The notes under the pieces are model-generated. The model searched no databases, had not been told where the DNA came from, and saw nothing but the letters and a program-made list of their open reading frames with translations. Positions 7,451 through 15,550 of a DNA stretch of 64,000 nt are shown piece by piece (the stretch's first letter is position 1; each line of letters starts with the position of its first letter). Position numbers and translations under genes: made by a program. The DNA is taken from positions 1 through 64,000 of the forward strand of contig CAZWFQ010000009.1 of assembly GCA_964633225.1 (NCBI GenBank), given 5' to 3'. This DNA is from JAKQIM01 sp964633225. GTDB lineage: Bacteria; Chloroflexota; Anaerolineae; Anaerolineales; UBA4823.

Positions 7451-8844
7451 GTGCCCCCCTCTTGTGGATCGCCCTGCCAGGCGCGGCCGCGATTGTGCTG
7501 TTCTTCCTGCGCCGCTGGTACCGTTCCACCGTCATCGCTGGCGTCACCACCAGCCTGCTCTTGGCCCTGCTGGCCAGTCGCCTGCCCATTAATGAGTTTA
7601 TCCGCCTGGGCCCCTGGACGTTCAAGCTGAACGACACGCTGAATATCCTTGGGAGGCGTTTTCTGCTTGATAACAGCGACCGGCCTCTCCTGGTGGTGAT
7701 CTATTTGCTGGCAACCTTCTGGTTTGGAGGAGTGTATGCCAGCCGCGCCGGGCGCATGTTCGTGCCATTGGGATTGGGGATCGTGACCCTGCTCACCGCA
7801 GCCTTGACTGTAGAACCCTTTCTCTATGCAGCACTGCTGATCGAAATGGCGGCCCTGGTCTCTGTGCCCCTGCTCACCATCCCAGGCCGGCCGGTGCGGC
7901 GAGCGGTGCTTCGGTTCCTGGTCTTCCAGACTTTTGCCATGCCGTTTATTCTCTTCAGCGGTTGGATGTTGGCTGGCGTAGAGGCCAGCCCTGGCGAGCT
8001 GAGCCAGGTTACCCGCGCCGCCACCCTGCTGGCCTTCGGTTTTGCCTTCTGGCTGGGCATCTTCCCCTTCCACAGTTGGATCCCTACCCTGGCAGAAGAA
8101 GCCCATCCCTACGCCGCGGCATTCGTCTTGCTGATCTTACCCTGGATGGTTTCCTTGTTCGGCTTGAGTTTCTTGGATCGCTATGCCTGGTTGCGCGCCT
8201 CCGAATCGCTGTACATTTTGCTGCGCCTGAGCGGCGCATTGATGGTGCTGACCGGCGGGCTGTGGGCGGCCTTTGAGCGCCACCTGGGGCGCATGCTGGG
8301 CTATGCCGTGATGGTTGAGATTGGCAATACGCTTCTAGCCCTTGGCATGCCAGATGGCGTGCCTCTATCTTTTGCCATGTTCTTACCACGCGCCTTGGGG
8401 TTGGGCGTATGGGCCCTGGGTCTCTCGACCCTGCAAGCCGGCTTACCCGATACCAGCTTTCGCAGCATTCAAGGCCTGGCCCGCAGTATGCCACTGGCAG
8501 CCGGATCTGTGGTATTGGCTCACTTCTCCACGGCTGGCTTGCCCTTGCTGGCTGGGTTCCCCGTTCGCCTGGCCTTATGGCGCGGCCTTGCCAGCCAGGA
8601 TATCTGGATTGCTGTGATTGCGCTCTTGGGCAGCGTTGGCCTCTTCGTCGGCGGCCTGCGGGCGATGGCCGTGCTCGTCATGGGGCCCGACGAGCATCCC
8701 TGGCGCATTACCGAACGCTGGGAGATCCTGATCTTTTTGCTGATCGGTGTCTTTGCCTTGCTTTTGCTTGGTCTCTTTCCGCAGTGGTTTCTCCCCTCCC
8801 TGGCAGAGATCGCTCAGATCTTCGGACAACTGGGCCAGCCCTGA
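7447..8844 (+). CDS. NuoN/MrpD-like proton-conducting membrane transporter subunit
   Basis: 465 residues from the ATG that overlaps the preceding stop; about 13-14 helices. The best antiporter match of the cluster is FWLGIFPFHSWIPTLAEEAHPYAAAFV near residues 200-225, the TM7/8 region of NuoL/M/N and MrpA/D. A glutamate-bearing helix LLIEMAALVSVPLL lies near 130-142. The position of the conserved TM7 lysine is Phe-Trp-Leu instead, and the later TM8 lysine (LPWM) is not evident. These lysines carry protons in complex I, so this subunit may be inactive, altered or structural. No NADH, Fe-S or quinone modules occur in the window. Confidence 0.65.
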   Translation: MSAPLLWIALPGAAAIVLFFLRRWYRSTVIAGVTTSLLLALLASRLPINEFIRLGPWTFKLNDTLNILGRRFLLDNSDRPLLVVIYLLATFWFGGVYASRAGRMFVPLGLGIVTLLTAALTVEPFLYAALLIEMAALVSVPLLTIPGRPVRRAVLRFLVFQTFAMPFILFSGWMLAGVEASPGELSQVTRAATLLAFGFAFWLGIFPFHSWIPTLAEEAHPYAAAFVLLILPWMVSLFGLSFLDRYAWLRASESLYILLRLSGALMVLTGGLWAAFERHLGRMLGYAVMVEIGNTLLALGMPDGVPLSFAMFLPRALGLGVWALGLSTLQAGLPDTSFRSIQGLARSMPLAAGSVVLAHFSTAGLPLLAGFPVRLALWRGLASQDIWIAVIALLGSVGLFVGGLRAMAVLVMGPDEHPWRITERWEILIFLLIGVFALLLLGLFPQWFLPSLAEIAQIFGQLGQP

Positions 8845-8918
8845 CACGGCACACCCACCCGCGCATACTCACCCGCCAGCATCATCCTATGTTACAATAA
8901 AATCCTTAGGAGATCGTC

Positions 8919-10097
8919 ATGGACCTCGACCAGCTACAAAAACGCATCCAGTGGATTGAAGATGACCGGCGCAAGGAGAAGGACTCCATTGCGCTATTAG
9001 AAAGCCGCATGGTGGCCCTAGAAGGCCAACTGGCTGCCGCCAACCAACAGGGAAAAGACCTGGATGGCGAGCTGACCCGCATCGCCGCAGTGATCACACG
9101 CATGGATCAATACGACCAGAACCTGCTTGCCTCGCGCGTAGAATCCAAACGTGCCCTGGAAGAATTGGAAAAAGAGATCAAGACCCGCTCTGACGAGGTC
9201 GAGAAGGTGCGGCGGGTGGAAACAAAAGCCCTTGAGACCAGCCTGAGCGAGCTGCGCAAAGAATTGGAACCCATTGCAAAACTCGAAAAGGGTCTCCAGG
9301 CACGCCTGGAAGAAGAAGGCCGCCTGCGCCGCTCGATCGACGAAGTGCGCGAGAAGGTCAACCAGGTGCGCATGGAAGAAGAGGAATACACCCGCACCTA
9401 CCGCCTGGTGGAAGATGGCCGCCGCCAGGATGCCAAGCGCATTGTTGATTTGCAAGGCGAAGTGACCGCTCTGCGCAAGCGCTCTGACGATGCGCGCGGC
9501 CAAACCGAGCTGATCAATACCACCTTGCGCAAATTGGAAACCCGCCTGAATGAGCTGGCCACGGTAGAATCTGAGCGGCGTGATGCCATGTCTACCTTCT
9601 TAGACAAGCAAAATTTGACCGCTGTCGAACGCGATCGCACCTGGAAGGAGTGGCAAACCCGCTTCCAAACCGTCGAAAAACAGGCCGTGGATGTTGAAAC
9701 ACAGCTCTTGCAGCTCGATTCGACCCAGCGTGAAGCCAAGCGTGCCCAGGGCGCCCTGGAAGATCTAACCCAGCGCGTAGAACGCCGTATCAACGAAATC
9801 ACCGAGATCCAGCGCCTGGCTGAAGATCGCTTCCGCCAGGAATGGGTCACCTTCAAGGCCGATGACCAGAAACGGTGGACTAACTACACCTTGACGCAAG
9901 AAGAACAGCGCAACGAAATCACGCGCCAGTTTGAGAAGCTGTCTGAACAATCAACCCACATGGAAGATGAACTGCAAGAGGTGCAAGATCTGCTCCATCA
10001 AGCCAACGAGCTGGCAGAAAAGCGTCTCCAAAACCTGCTGGCCACTGCCCATGAATGGGTTTCAGCTTACGAGCGTACCATCGGCCGCTCTCGCTAG
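8919..10097 (+). CDS. Long coiled-coil protein of unknown function
   Basis: 392 residues, almost entirely heptad-patterned, rich in Glu, Arg, Lys, Gln and Leu from residue 3 to about 385, with no transmembrane segment, signal or catalytic motif. It looks like a soluble rod. It opens with DLDQLQKRIQWIEDDRRKEKDS and ends with ATAHEWVSAYERTIGRSR. An SD (AGGAG, 8909 region) and a TACAAT box at 8893-8898 precede it, so it can be transcribed on its own although it follows the membrane cluster on the same strand. A cytoskeletal or scaffolding role is possible but unsupported beyond the coiled coil. Confidence 0.7.
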   Translation: MDLDQLQKRIQWIEDDRRKEKDSIALLESRMVALEGQLAAANQQGKDLDGELTRIAAVITRMDQYDQNLLASRVESKRALEELEKEIKTRSDEVEKVRRVETKALETSLSELRKELEPIAKLEKGLQARLEEEGRLRRSIDEVREKVNQVRMEEEEYTRTYRLVEDGRRQDAKRIVDLQGEVTALRKRSDDARGQTELINTTLRKLETRLNELATVESERRDAMSTFLDKQNLTAVERDRTWKEWQTRFQTVEKQAVDVETQLLQLDSTQREAKRAQGALEDLTQRVERRINEITEIQRLAEDRFRQEWVTFKADDQKRWTNYTLTQEEQRNEITRQFEKLSEQSTHMEDELQEVQDLLHQANELAEKRLQNLLATAHEWVSAYERTIGRSR

Positions 10098-10142
10098 CCA
10101 CCCACTTTCCGCTATTCATCAGCCGCCACTTCCTAATTTACT

Positions 10143-12050
10143 ATGCACGTTATCGGCACCGCAGGCCACGTAGATCACGGTAAATCCACCCTTGTCCAGG
10201 CACTAACCGGCATTCATCCCGACCGCCTAAAAGAAGAACGCGAGCGCGAGATGACGATTGACCTGGGTTTTGCCTGGCTGACCCTGCCCGGCGGGGAGGA
10301 AATTGGCATTGTCGACGTGCCCGGACATCGCGATTTCATTGAGAATATGCTGGCTGGCGTGGGCGGGATCGATGCGGCGCTGTTCGTTATTGCCGCCGAC
10401 GAAGGCCTGATGCCGCAAACCCGCGAGCACCTGGCCATCCTGGATCTGCTGCAAGTGCCGGGCGGGGTGGTGGCGCTGACCAAGATAGACCTGATCGACG
10501 ACCCTGATTGGCTGGACCTGGTGGAAGATGACATTCGCCAGGCATTGCATAACACCATTCTTGAAAAAGCCCCCATTGTGCGCGTCTCGGCGCGTGCCCG
10601 GCAGGGCTTGCCCGAACTGCTGGCAGCTATTGGCGAGTGCCTGGCTGAACGCCCGCCTCGCCTGGACCTGGGCAAACCCCGCCTGCCAGTGGACCGCGTA
10701 TTCACCATGCCCGGTTTTGGCACGGTAGTCACCGGCACGCTCAGTGATGGCAGCCTGCGCCTGGGCGACGAGGTAGAAATCTTACCGGCTGGCCTGAGCG
10801 GGCGCGTGCGCGGCTTGCAGACCCACAAGCGCAAGGCCGACCTGGCAGTGCCCGGCAGCCGCACGGCGGTCAACATCTCTGGCGTAGATTTAGAGCAGGT
10901 TTTGCGCGGCAGTGTGGTGGCCCACCCTGGCGATTACCAATCCACGCGCCGCCTGGATGTGCGCTTCCGCCTGCTGCCCGACGTGAGCCAGCCTTTGCAC
11001 CACGATACCGAGGTGAAGTTTTTCATCGGGGCGGCTGAAGTGGTGGCCCGCCTGCGCCTGCTGGGCGGCGAAGAGCTGCTGCCCGGCGAAGAAGGCTGGC
11101 TGCAGCTTGAGATGGATGACCCGGTGGTGGCGGTGCGTGGAGATCGCTATATCCTGCGCCGCCCATCCCCTGGCGAAACCCTGGGCGGGGGAGCCGTGCT
11201 CGACCCGCACCCCAAAGGCCGCCACAAACGGTTTGCCCAATCGGTGCTGGAACGCCTGCACGCGCTGGCCCAAGGCACACCTGCCGAGGTACTGATGCAA
11301 AGCATGGCGGCGCTTGGCGCAGCACCCCTGCAGGATGTTTTGCAGCGCTCCAGCCTAGAAGCCACCACCGCCAGGCAGGCGCTCGCTGAATTACTGGAAA
11401 CTGGACAATTGGTTTTTCTCGAAGGCGAAGGCAAGGCAGAAGCCCTGCCGGCAGCAGCAGCGAGCCTGGTCACCAGCCAGGGCTATTGGGGGCAACTCAC
11501 CACCCGCCTGCTAGCAGAGCTGGACAATTACCATGCTGCCAACCCCTTGCGCCGCGGCCTGCCGCGCGAAGAGTTGAAAAGCCGGCTCAAGCTCCCCGTG
11601 CGGCTTTTCAATGCCACCTTGCGTAAACTCGTCAATTGTGGCGAGGTGGTTGAGAATGGCCCCCTGGTTATGCGCCCGGGTCACGCCATCCGCTTAAACC
11701 CCCAGCAGCAGCGCCAGGCCGATGCCCTGCTAAAACGCTTTGCCGCTGCCCCCTATGCCCCGCCGGTGGCAAAGGAGTGCCAGGCAGAAGTGGGCGAGGA
11801 TCTTTACAATGCCTTGTTGGAATTGAGCGAATTGGTCTTTGTGCCGCCAGACGTAGTCTTCCGGCGCAGTGATCACGAACACATGATTGCCGAAGTGCGC
11901 CGCCTGATCGCCCAAAAGGGCGCCGTCACCGCGGCCGAAGTGCGCGACCACTTCAATACCAGCCGCCGCTACGTCTTGGCCTTCCTCGAGCACCTGGATG
12001 CCCAGGGCATCACCGTTCGGGATGGCGATGCCCGCCGGCTGAAGAAATAA
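10143..12050 (+). CDS. selB: Selenocysteine-specific elongation factor
   Basis: 635 residues. The N-terminal GTPase has G1 GTAGHVDHGKST (residues 5-16), G3 DVPGH and G4 TKID, and is followed by two beta-barrel domains (about 170-340). The C-terminal part, about 370-635, is a chain of winged-helix segments that bind the SECIS hairpin; one is the stretch ending EVRDHFNTSRRYVLAFLEHLD. This length and the winged-helix tail separate SelB from EF-Tu. It delivers Sec-tRNA to UGA codons. selA, selD, tRNA-Sec and a selenoprotein are not seen in this window. The gene converges with the anti-sigma gene, 10 bp apart. Confidence 0.95.
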   Translation: MHVIGTAGHVDHGKSTLVQALTGIHPDRLKEEREREMTIDLGFAWLTLPGGEEIGIVDVPGHRDFIENMLAGVGGIDAALFVIAADEGLMPQTREHLAILDLLQVPGGVVALTKIDLIDDPDWLDLVEDDIRQALHNTILEKAPIVRVSARARQGLPELLAAIGECLAERPPRLDLGKPRLPVDRVFTMPGFGTVVTGTLSDGSLRLGDEVEILPAGLSGRVRGLQTHKRKADLAVPGSRTAVNISGVDLEQVLRGSVVAHPGDYQSTRRLDVRFRLLPDVSQPLHHDTEVKFFIGAAEVVARLRLLGGEELLPGEEGWLQLEMDDPVVAVRGDRYILRRPSPGETLGGGAVLDPHPKGRHKRFAQSVLERLHALAQGTPAEVLMQSMAALGAAPLQDVLQRSSLEATTARQALAELLETGQLVFLEGEGKAEALPAAAASLVTSQGYWGQLTTRLLAELDNYHAANPLRRGLPREELKSRLKLPVRLFNATLRKLVNCGEVVENGPLVMRPGHAIRLNPQQQRQADALLKRFAAAPYAPPVAKECQAEVGEDLYNALLELSELVFVPPDVVFRRSDHEHMIAEVRRLIAQKGAVTAAEVRDHFNTSRRYVLAFLEHLDAQGITVRDGDARRLKK

Positions 12051-12060
12051 AGTCCGGCTT

Positions 12061-12318
12061 CTACTTCTTTAATTCGTCCAGCTCCAGCTTTTTGAACAAG
12101 CGCTGCCTGATCTCATCTGGCACTGGTTCTGGCCTGGCGGTGACATGGTATAAGTAAACCGTTTTGCGCAGGGTATCTACCACCACGCGGCAGTTCTCAC
12201 AATGTGCCAGGTGACGTTCCAGCTCAACGCATAAGGTCTCCTCCAGCTCTCCATCCACATAATCCGAAAGCGCCCCCAACAACTCGCGGCAGTTTTCTGT
12301 ATGCTTGTGTTCGCTCAT
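12061..12318 (-). CDS. Zinc-finger anti-sigma factor
   Basis: 85 residues from ATG 12318, chosen because AAGGAG lies 9 nt upstream; an upstream ATG at 12345 would add nine residues. The zf-HC2/ZAS type motif is visible: an early Cys (HTENC), then HLAHCENC around residues 40-47, with the His and paired Cys ligands. There is no transmembrane helix, so this is a soluble anti-sigma factor. The gene follows the ECF sigma gene on the same strand and partly overlaps or abuts its stop, the standard arrangement in which the product sequesters the sigma factor until a signal releases it. Confidence 0.88.
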   Translation of the reverse strand: MSEHKHTENCRELLGALSDYVDGELEETLCVELERHLAHCENCRVVVDTLRKTVYLYHVTARPEPVPDEIRQRLFKKLELDELKK

Positions 12319-12331
12319 TTTCGCATTCTCC

Positions 12332-12940
12332 TTATGCACCGCCATCCCGCATCACCAAGAGCCGTTCTCCAAAATATACCGATAACAACTCTCTCAGCCG
12401 CATGCGGGCACGCGATAAACGCGTCTTGACCGCCGTTTCGCTCAGACCCAACACTTCAGCCGTCTCTTGGGTAGAAAGGTCCTCAATATCGCGCAGCAAA
12501 AAGACCACCCGCAGGCTGTGCGGCAGTTGATCAACCGCCGCGTCCAGGTGCTTACGCGCTTCTTGCGACATCATTTCCTTCTCCGGCAGGCAGCACCAAT
12601 CCACGATCTGCAGCGGCTCTTGATCGCCTTCTTCGCCCATTAACGGCTCATCCAGCGAAACCTGGTCAGGGCGCCTGCGGCGCAAGAGCATCAACGCCTC
12701 ATTGGTGGCTATCCGAAAGAGCCAGGTTGAAAGCTTCGAACGCCCATCAAAGGTTTTCAAATGACGGAAAGCCTTTAAGAATGTGTCTTGCAGCACGTCC
12801 TCGGCATCCTGGGGTTGGTTGAGCATTCTCAAAGCCAGGCGATAAATATTGGCCGAATAAGCCTCTACCAGGCGAGAAAACTCAGCCCGGTCACCTGCCC
12901 GGAGCGCATCCAACGCAAAATCTTCTGCTGGTTCTACCAT
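12332..12940 (-). CDS. ECF (sigma-70 family) RNA polymerase sigma factor
   Basis: 202 residues from ATG 12940 (GAGG upstream); a GTG at 12973 would add 11 residues. Region 2 is clear (FSRLVEAYSANIYRLALRMLNQPQDAEDVLQDTFLKAFRHL, quoted in part, residues about 20-60), including the DAEDVLQDTF core and the -10 binding helix FDGRSKLSTWLFRIATNEALML. Region 4 has LPHSLRVVFLLRDIEDLS and the HTH TAEVLGLSETAVKTRLSRAR (about 150-185). The linker contains WCC. It is regulated by the zinc-finger protein encoded downstream. A TATAAT on the minus strand at 12995-13000 may drive the pair. Confidence 0.93.
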   Translation of the reverse strand: MVEPAEDFALDALRAGDRAEFSRLVEAYSANIYRLALRMLNQPQDAEDVLQDTFLKAFRHLKTFDGRSKLSTWLFRIATNEALMLLRRRRPDQVSLDEPLMGEEGDQEPLQIVDWCCLPEKEMMSQEARKHLDAAVDQLPHSLRVVFLLRDIEDLSTQETAEVLGLSETAVKTRLSRARMRLRELLSVYFGERLLVMRDGGA

Positions 12941-12994
12941 TTTAGATGCATCCTCATTCAAAACGTTACGCACTTCTTTTTAGACAGCACCTGC

Positions 12995-13000
12995 ATTATA
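12995..13000 (-). promoter_or_regulatory. -10 box upstream of the ECF sigma/anti-sigma operon
   Basis: A TATAAT on the minus strand lies 21 bp before the GTG at 12973 and 54 bp before the preferred ATG at 12940. No consensus -35 hexamer or typical ECF AAC motif was recognised, so the pair may be transcribed by the housekeeping sigma factor. Confidence 0.4.
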
Positions 13001-13095
13001 ATCTACCATGAGTTTGGAATAAGGGCCTTTTTGGCTTGTAGCACTTCAAAAGAACTGCTTCTGTACCTTTCAATTCCCTGGTGTTTGCTTAATTT

Positions 13096-15546
13096 ATGTC
13101 ACATTTCATTCAAAACACTCACCTTCACCTTGCCATCCATCCCGAACAAGCCAACTGGGACCTGACCCTGCGCAACAGCCAGGGGTTTGCATTGCATGGG
13201 GCGCGCATGAGCGCCCGCTATCGCCCAGCATCGGTTTTTGGCGGCCCGCGCACGGCCCTGGATGCCTGGCCGCGCTGCCAATTGAGCGAGTCGCAAACAG
13301 CCCAATCTCCACACGGCCCCATGCAGCAAGTTACCCTGCACACTGGCCCCTACGACCTGGGACTGCTTTGCAGCATCACCTTTGCCCTCCCCGAACAGCA
13401 TCCTTTTTTGCTATTGAAGGTTACCCTCACCAACCACGGCCCTCGCCCCATCCTGGTTGATCAGATTGAGATGCTCAACCTGGGCTTCATCAATGTGCAC
13501 CAACCATCCGACACCCGGCGGGCAATTGTGGAGGGGCAAAGCAGCCTGGGCAGGTTGCAGTTCCCAACCGCCCGCCTGGATCCGGCTTTCTTCTCCAACG
13601 GTTGGCAGTCTTGGAGCCATACCGGCGCCTATGGAGCCCAGGATCCTTACCGCCGCACCCACCTTGGGTCCATCGTCTCACCTATGTGGTACAACGCCTC
13701 CACGCCGCAGCCCAGGCGCGCCGGCGCCTATGCCAGTGATATGTTTGGCGTGCTGGGCGATCGCAACAGCCGCCTGGGCCTGCTGGCGGGCTTTCTCTCA
13801 CAACAGCAGCAGTTTGGCGCCCTCGAAGCCCTGCTTGACCCCCGCGGCCCTGCCTTGCGCCTGTGGGCCAGCGGCGATGGCGCCCGCCTGGACCCTGGCG
13901 CCCAGATGAGCACTGACTGGGCCTGCATTTCTTTCTTGAACGTAGACTCTCCCGACCCCCTGGCCCCCTACATTGATGCCGTTGCCCGCCAACATGAGAT
14001 TGTAGAAGCGGCAGACGGCAGCAAGGCGGCTCAGATCCCCATGACCGGTTGGTGTTCATGGTACCACTTCTTCCAAAAGGTCACCGCTAACGATATCCGG
14101 GCCAATTTACAGGCCGCCGCCCACCTGCGCCCGGGCCTACCCCTTGAACTGATCCAAATCGACGACGGCTTTGAAGCCCAGGTTGGCGACTGGTTCGACT
14201 TTGCGCCAGGCTTTCCGGACGGCGTGGCCCCCCTGGCAGCCGAGATCCGCCAGGCAGGTTTTGTGCCGGGCTTGTGGCTGGCGCCCTTCATCGTTCATCC
14301 AAAATCGCAGCTCTACCGCCAGCACCCCGATTGGCTGCTGCGCGGCCGGCTTGGCCGCCCTGCCAACGCCGGTTTTGTGTGGGACGTGTTCACCACCGGC
14401 CTGGACCTGACCCAACCCGCCGCCCTGGAATATGCCTGCCAGGTGGTGCGTACCGCGGCCCATGAATGGGGCTACCCCTACTTGAAGTTAGACTTTTTGT
14501 ATGCCGCTGCCCTCCCAGGCCGTTACCATGACCCCACCTGTACGCGTGCCCAGGTGCTGCGCAAAGGGTTAGAAGCACTGCGCCAGGCTGTGGGGCCTGA
14601 TGTCATCTTGCTCGGCTGCGGGTGTCCAATTGGCTCAGCGTTGGGCGTGGTGGATGCGATGCGCATTGGCGCTGACGTGGGGCCGCAGTGGTCGCCAGAT
14701 TGGCACGGCATAGATGCCTTCTTCAAAACCGAACCAGGCATGCCATCAGCTCGGAATGCCATTCAAAATGCGATCACCCGCCTGCCGCTCAACCGCCGCT
14801 GGTGGATCAATGATCCCGACTGCCTCCTGCTCCGGCCCGAGACCCAGTATACAGCCGCCGAACTCAAGACCCTGGCTACCGTCATTGCCCTGGGAGATGG
14901 GCTGCTATTGTTCTCAGACCACCTGCCCGATCTCCCCCCCGACCGCTTGCGCCTGGCCGAGAGCCTGCTGCCTCCCCTCAACCTGCCCCCCAGCAGCCGT
15001 CCCCGCCTGGTAGATTGGTTCGATACCCCCACCCCCTCCTGCCTGCTGCTCAACCTTCAAGGCGCATGCGGGGCGTGGAACTTGGCGGCGGTTTTTAACT
15101 GGAGTGACCAACCCCAAACCCTGGAACTACACCCCAGCAAAATAGGGCTTGACCCACAGCCAGATTACGTGGGGCGCGACTTCTGGAGTGGTCAAACCTT
15201 CTTGCTGCCTGCCGGGCAGCCCCTGGCCTTGCCAGATGTACCCGCCCACGGCGTGCGCCTGCTGGCCCTGCGCGCCAGCCAGCCTGGTCAGGCGGCCTAC
15301 TTAGGCAGCGATCTGCACATTTCACAAGGATCAGAAGTGACCGGTTGGCAAACCAGCAGCCAGGGCCTATCCCTGCACATCGAGCGCCCCGGAAACGCCC
15401 AGGGTGAGATTGTGCTTTCTCTGCCTGCCCTCCCCCAGCGTGCCAGCTTGAACGGCCTGCCCCTGGCATGGACGATCGATGAACAAGGCTTTTATCACTT
15501 TGCCGTCACATTCAATCAATCAGCCCAAATAGAGATTGGAGAGTAA
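13096..15546 (+). CDS. Glycoside hydrolase family 36 alpha-galactosidase
   Basis: 816 residues. An N-terminal beta-supersandwich (about 1-310) precedes the (beta/alpha)8 barrel that begins with TGWCSWYHFF and ELIQIDDGFE. The catalytic nucleophile is D466 in YLKLDFLYAA and the acid/base is D527 in RIGADVGPQW. A C-terminal beta-sandwich follows (about 640-816). The gene has no signal peptide, so it acts inside the cell on imported alpha-galactosides such as melibiose or raffinose-type sugars. GH36 also contains other activities, and raffinose-synthase-like members exist, so the substrate is inferred. The stop lies 4 bp before the TTG start of the acyl-CoA synthetase gene. Confidence 0.9.
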   Translation: MSHFIQNTHLHLAIHPEQANWDLTLRNSQGFALHGARMSARYRPASVFGGPRTALDAWPRCQLSESQTAQSPHGPMQQVTLHTGPYDLGLLCSITFALPEQHPFLLLKVTLTNHGPRPILVDQIEMLNLGFINVHQPSDTRRAIVEGQSSLGRLQFPTARLDPAFFSNGWQSWSHTGAYGAQDPYRRTHLGSIVSPMWYNASTPQPRRAGAYASDMFGVLGDRNSRLGLLAGFLSQQQQFGALEALLDPRGPALRLWASGDGARLDPGAQMSTDWACISFLNVDSPDPLAPYIDAVARQHEIVEAADGSKAAQIPMTGWCSWYHFFQKVTANDIRANLQAAAHLRPGLPLELIQIDDGFEAQVGDWFDFAPGFPDGVAPLAAEIRQAGFVPGLWLAPFIVHPKSQLYRQHPDWLLRGRLGRPANAGFVWDVFTTGLDLTQPAALEYACQVVRTAAHEWGYPYLKLDFLYAAALPGRYHDPTCTRAQVLRKGLEALRQAVGPDVILLGCGCPIGSALGVVDAMRIGADVGPQWSPDWHGIDAFFKTEPGMPSARNAIQNAITRLPLNRRWWINDPDCLLLRPETQYTAAELKTLATVIALGDGLLLFSDHLPDLPPDRLRLAESLLPPLNLPPSSRPRLVDWFDTPTPSCLLLNLQGACGAWNLAAVFNWSDQPQTLELHPSKIGLDPQPDYVGRDFWSGQTFLLPAGQPLALPDVPAHGVRLLALRASQPGQAAYLGSDLHISQGSEVTGWQTSSQGLSLHIERPGNAQGEIVLSLPALPQRASLNGLPLAWTIDEQGFYHFAVTFNQSAQIEIGE

Positions 15547-15550
15547 ACCC

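Noticed and set aside
7408..8106. A 232-codon minus-strand frame opposite the NuoN-like gene
   Set aside because: Gln/Gly/His-rich shadow composition; the plus-strand protein has transmembrane periodicity and the PFHSW motif.
10098..12050. A SECIS element or selenoprotein gene near selB
   Set aside because: No gene here is interrupted by an in-frame UGA with conserved sequence on both sides.
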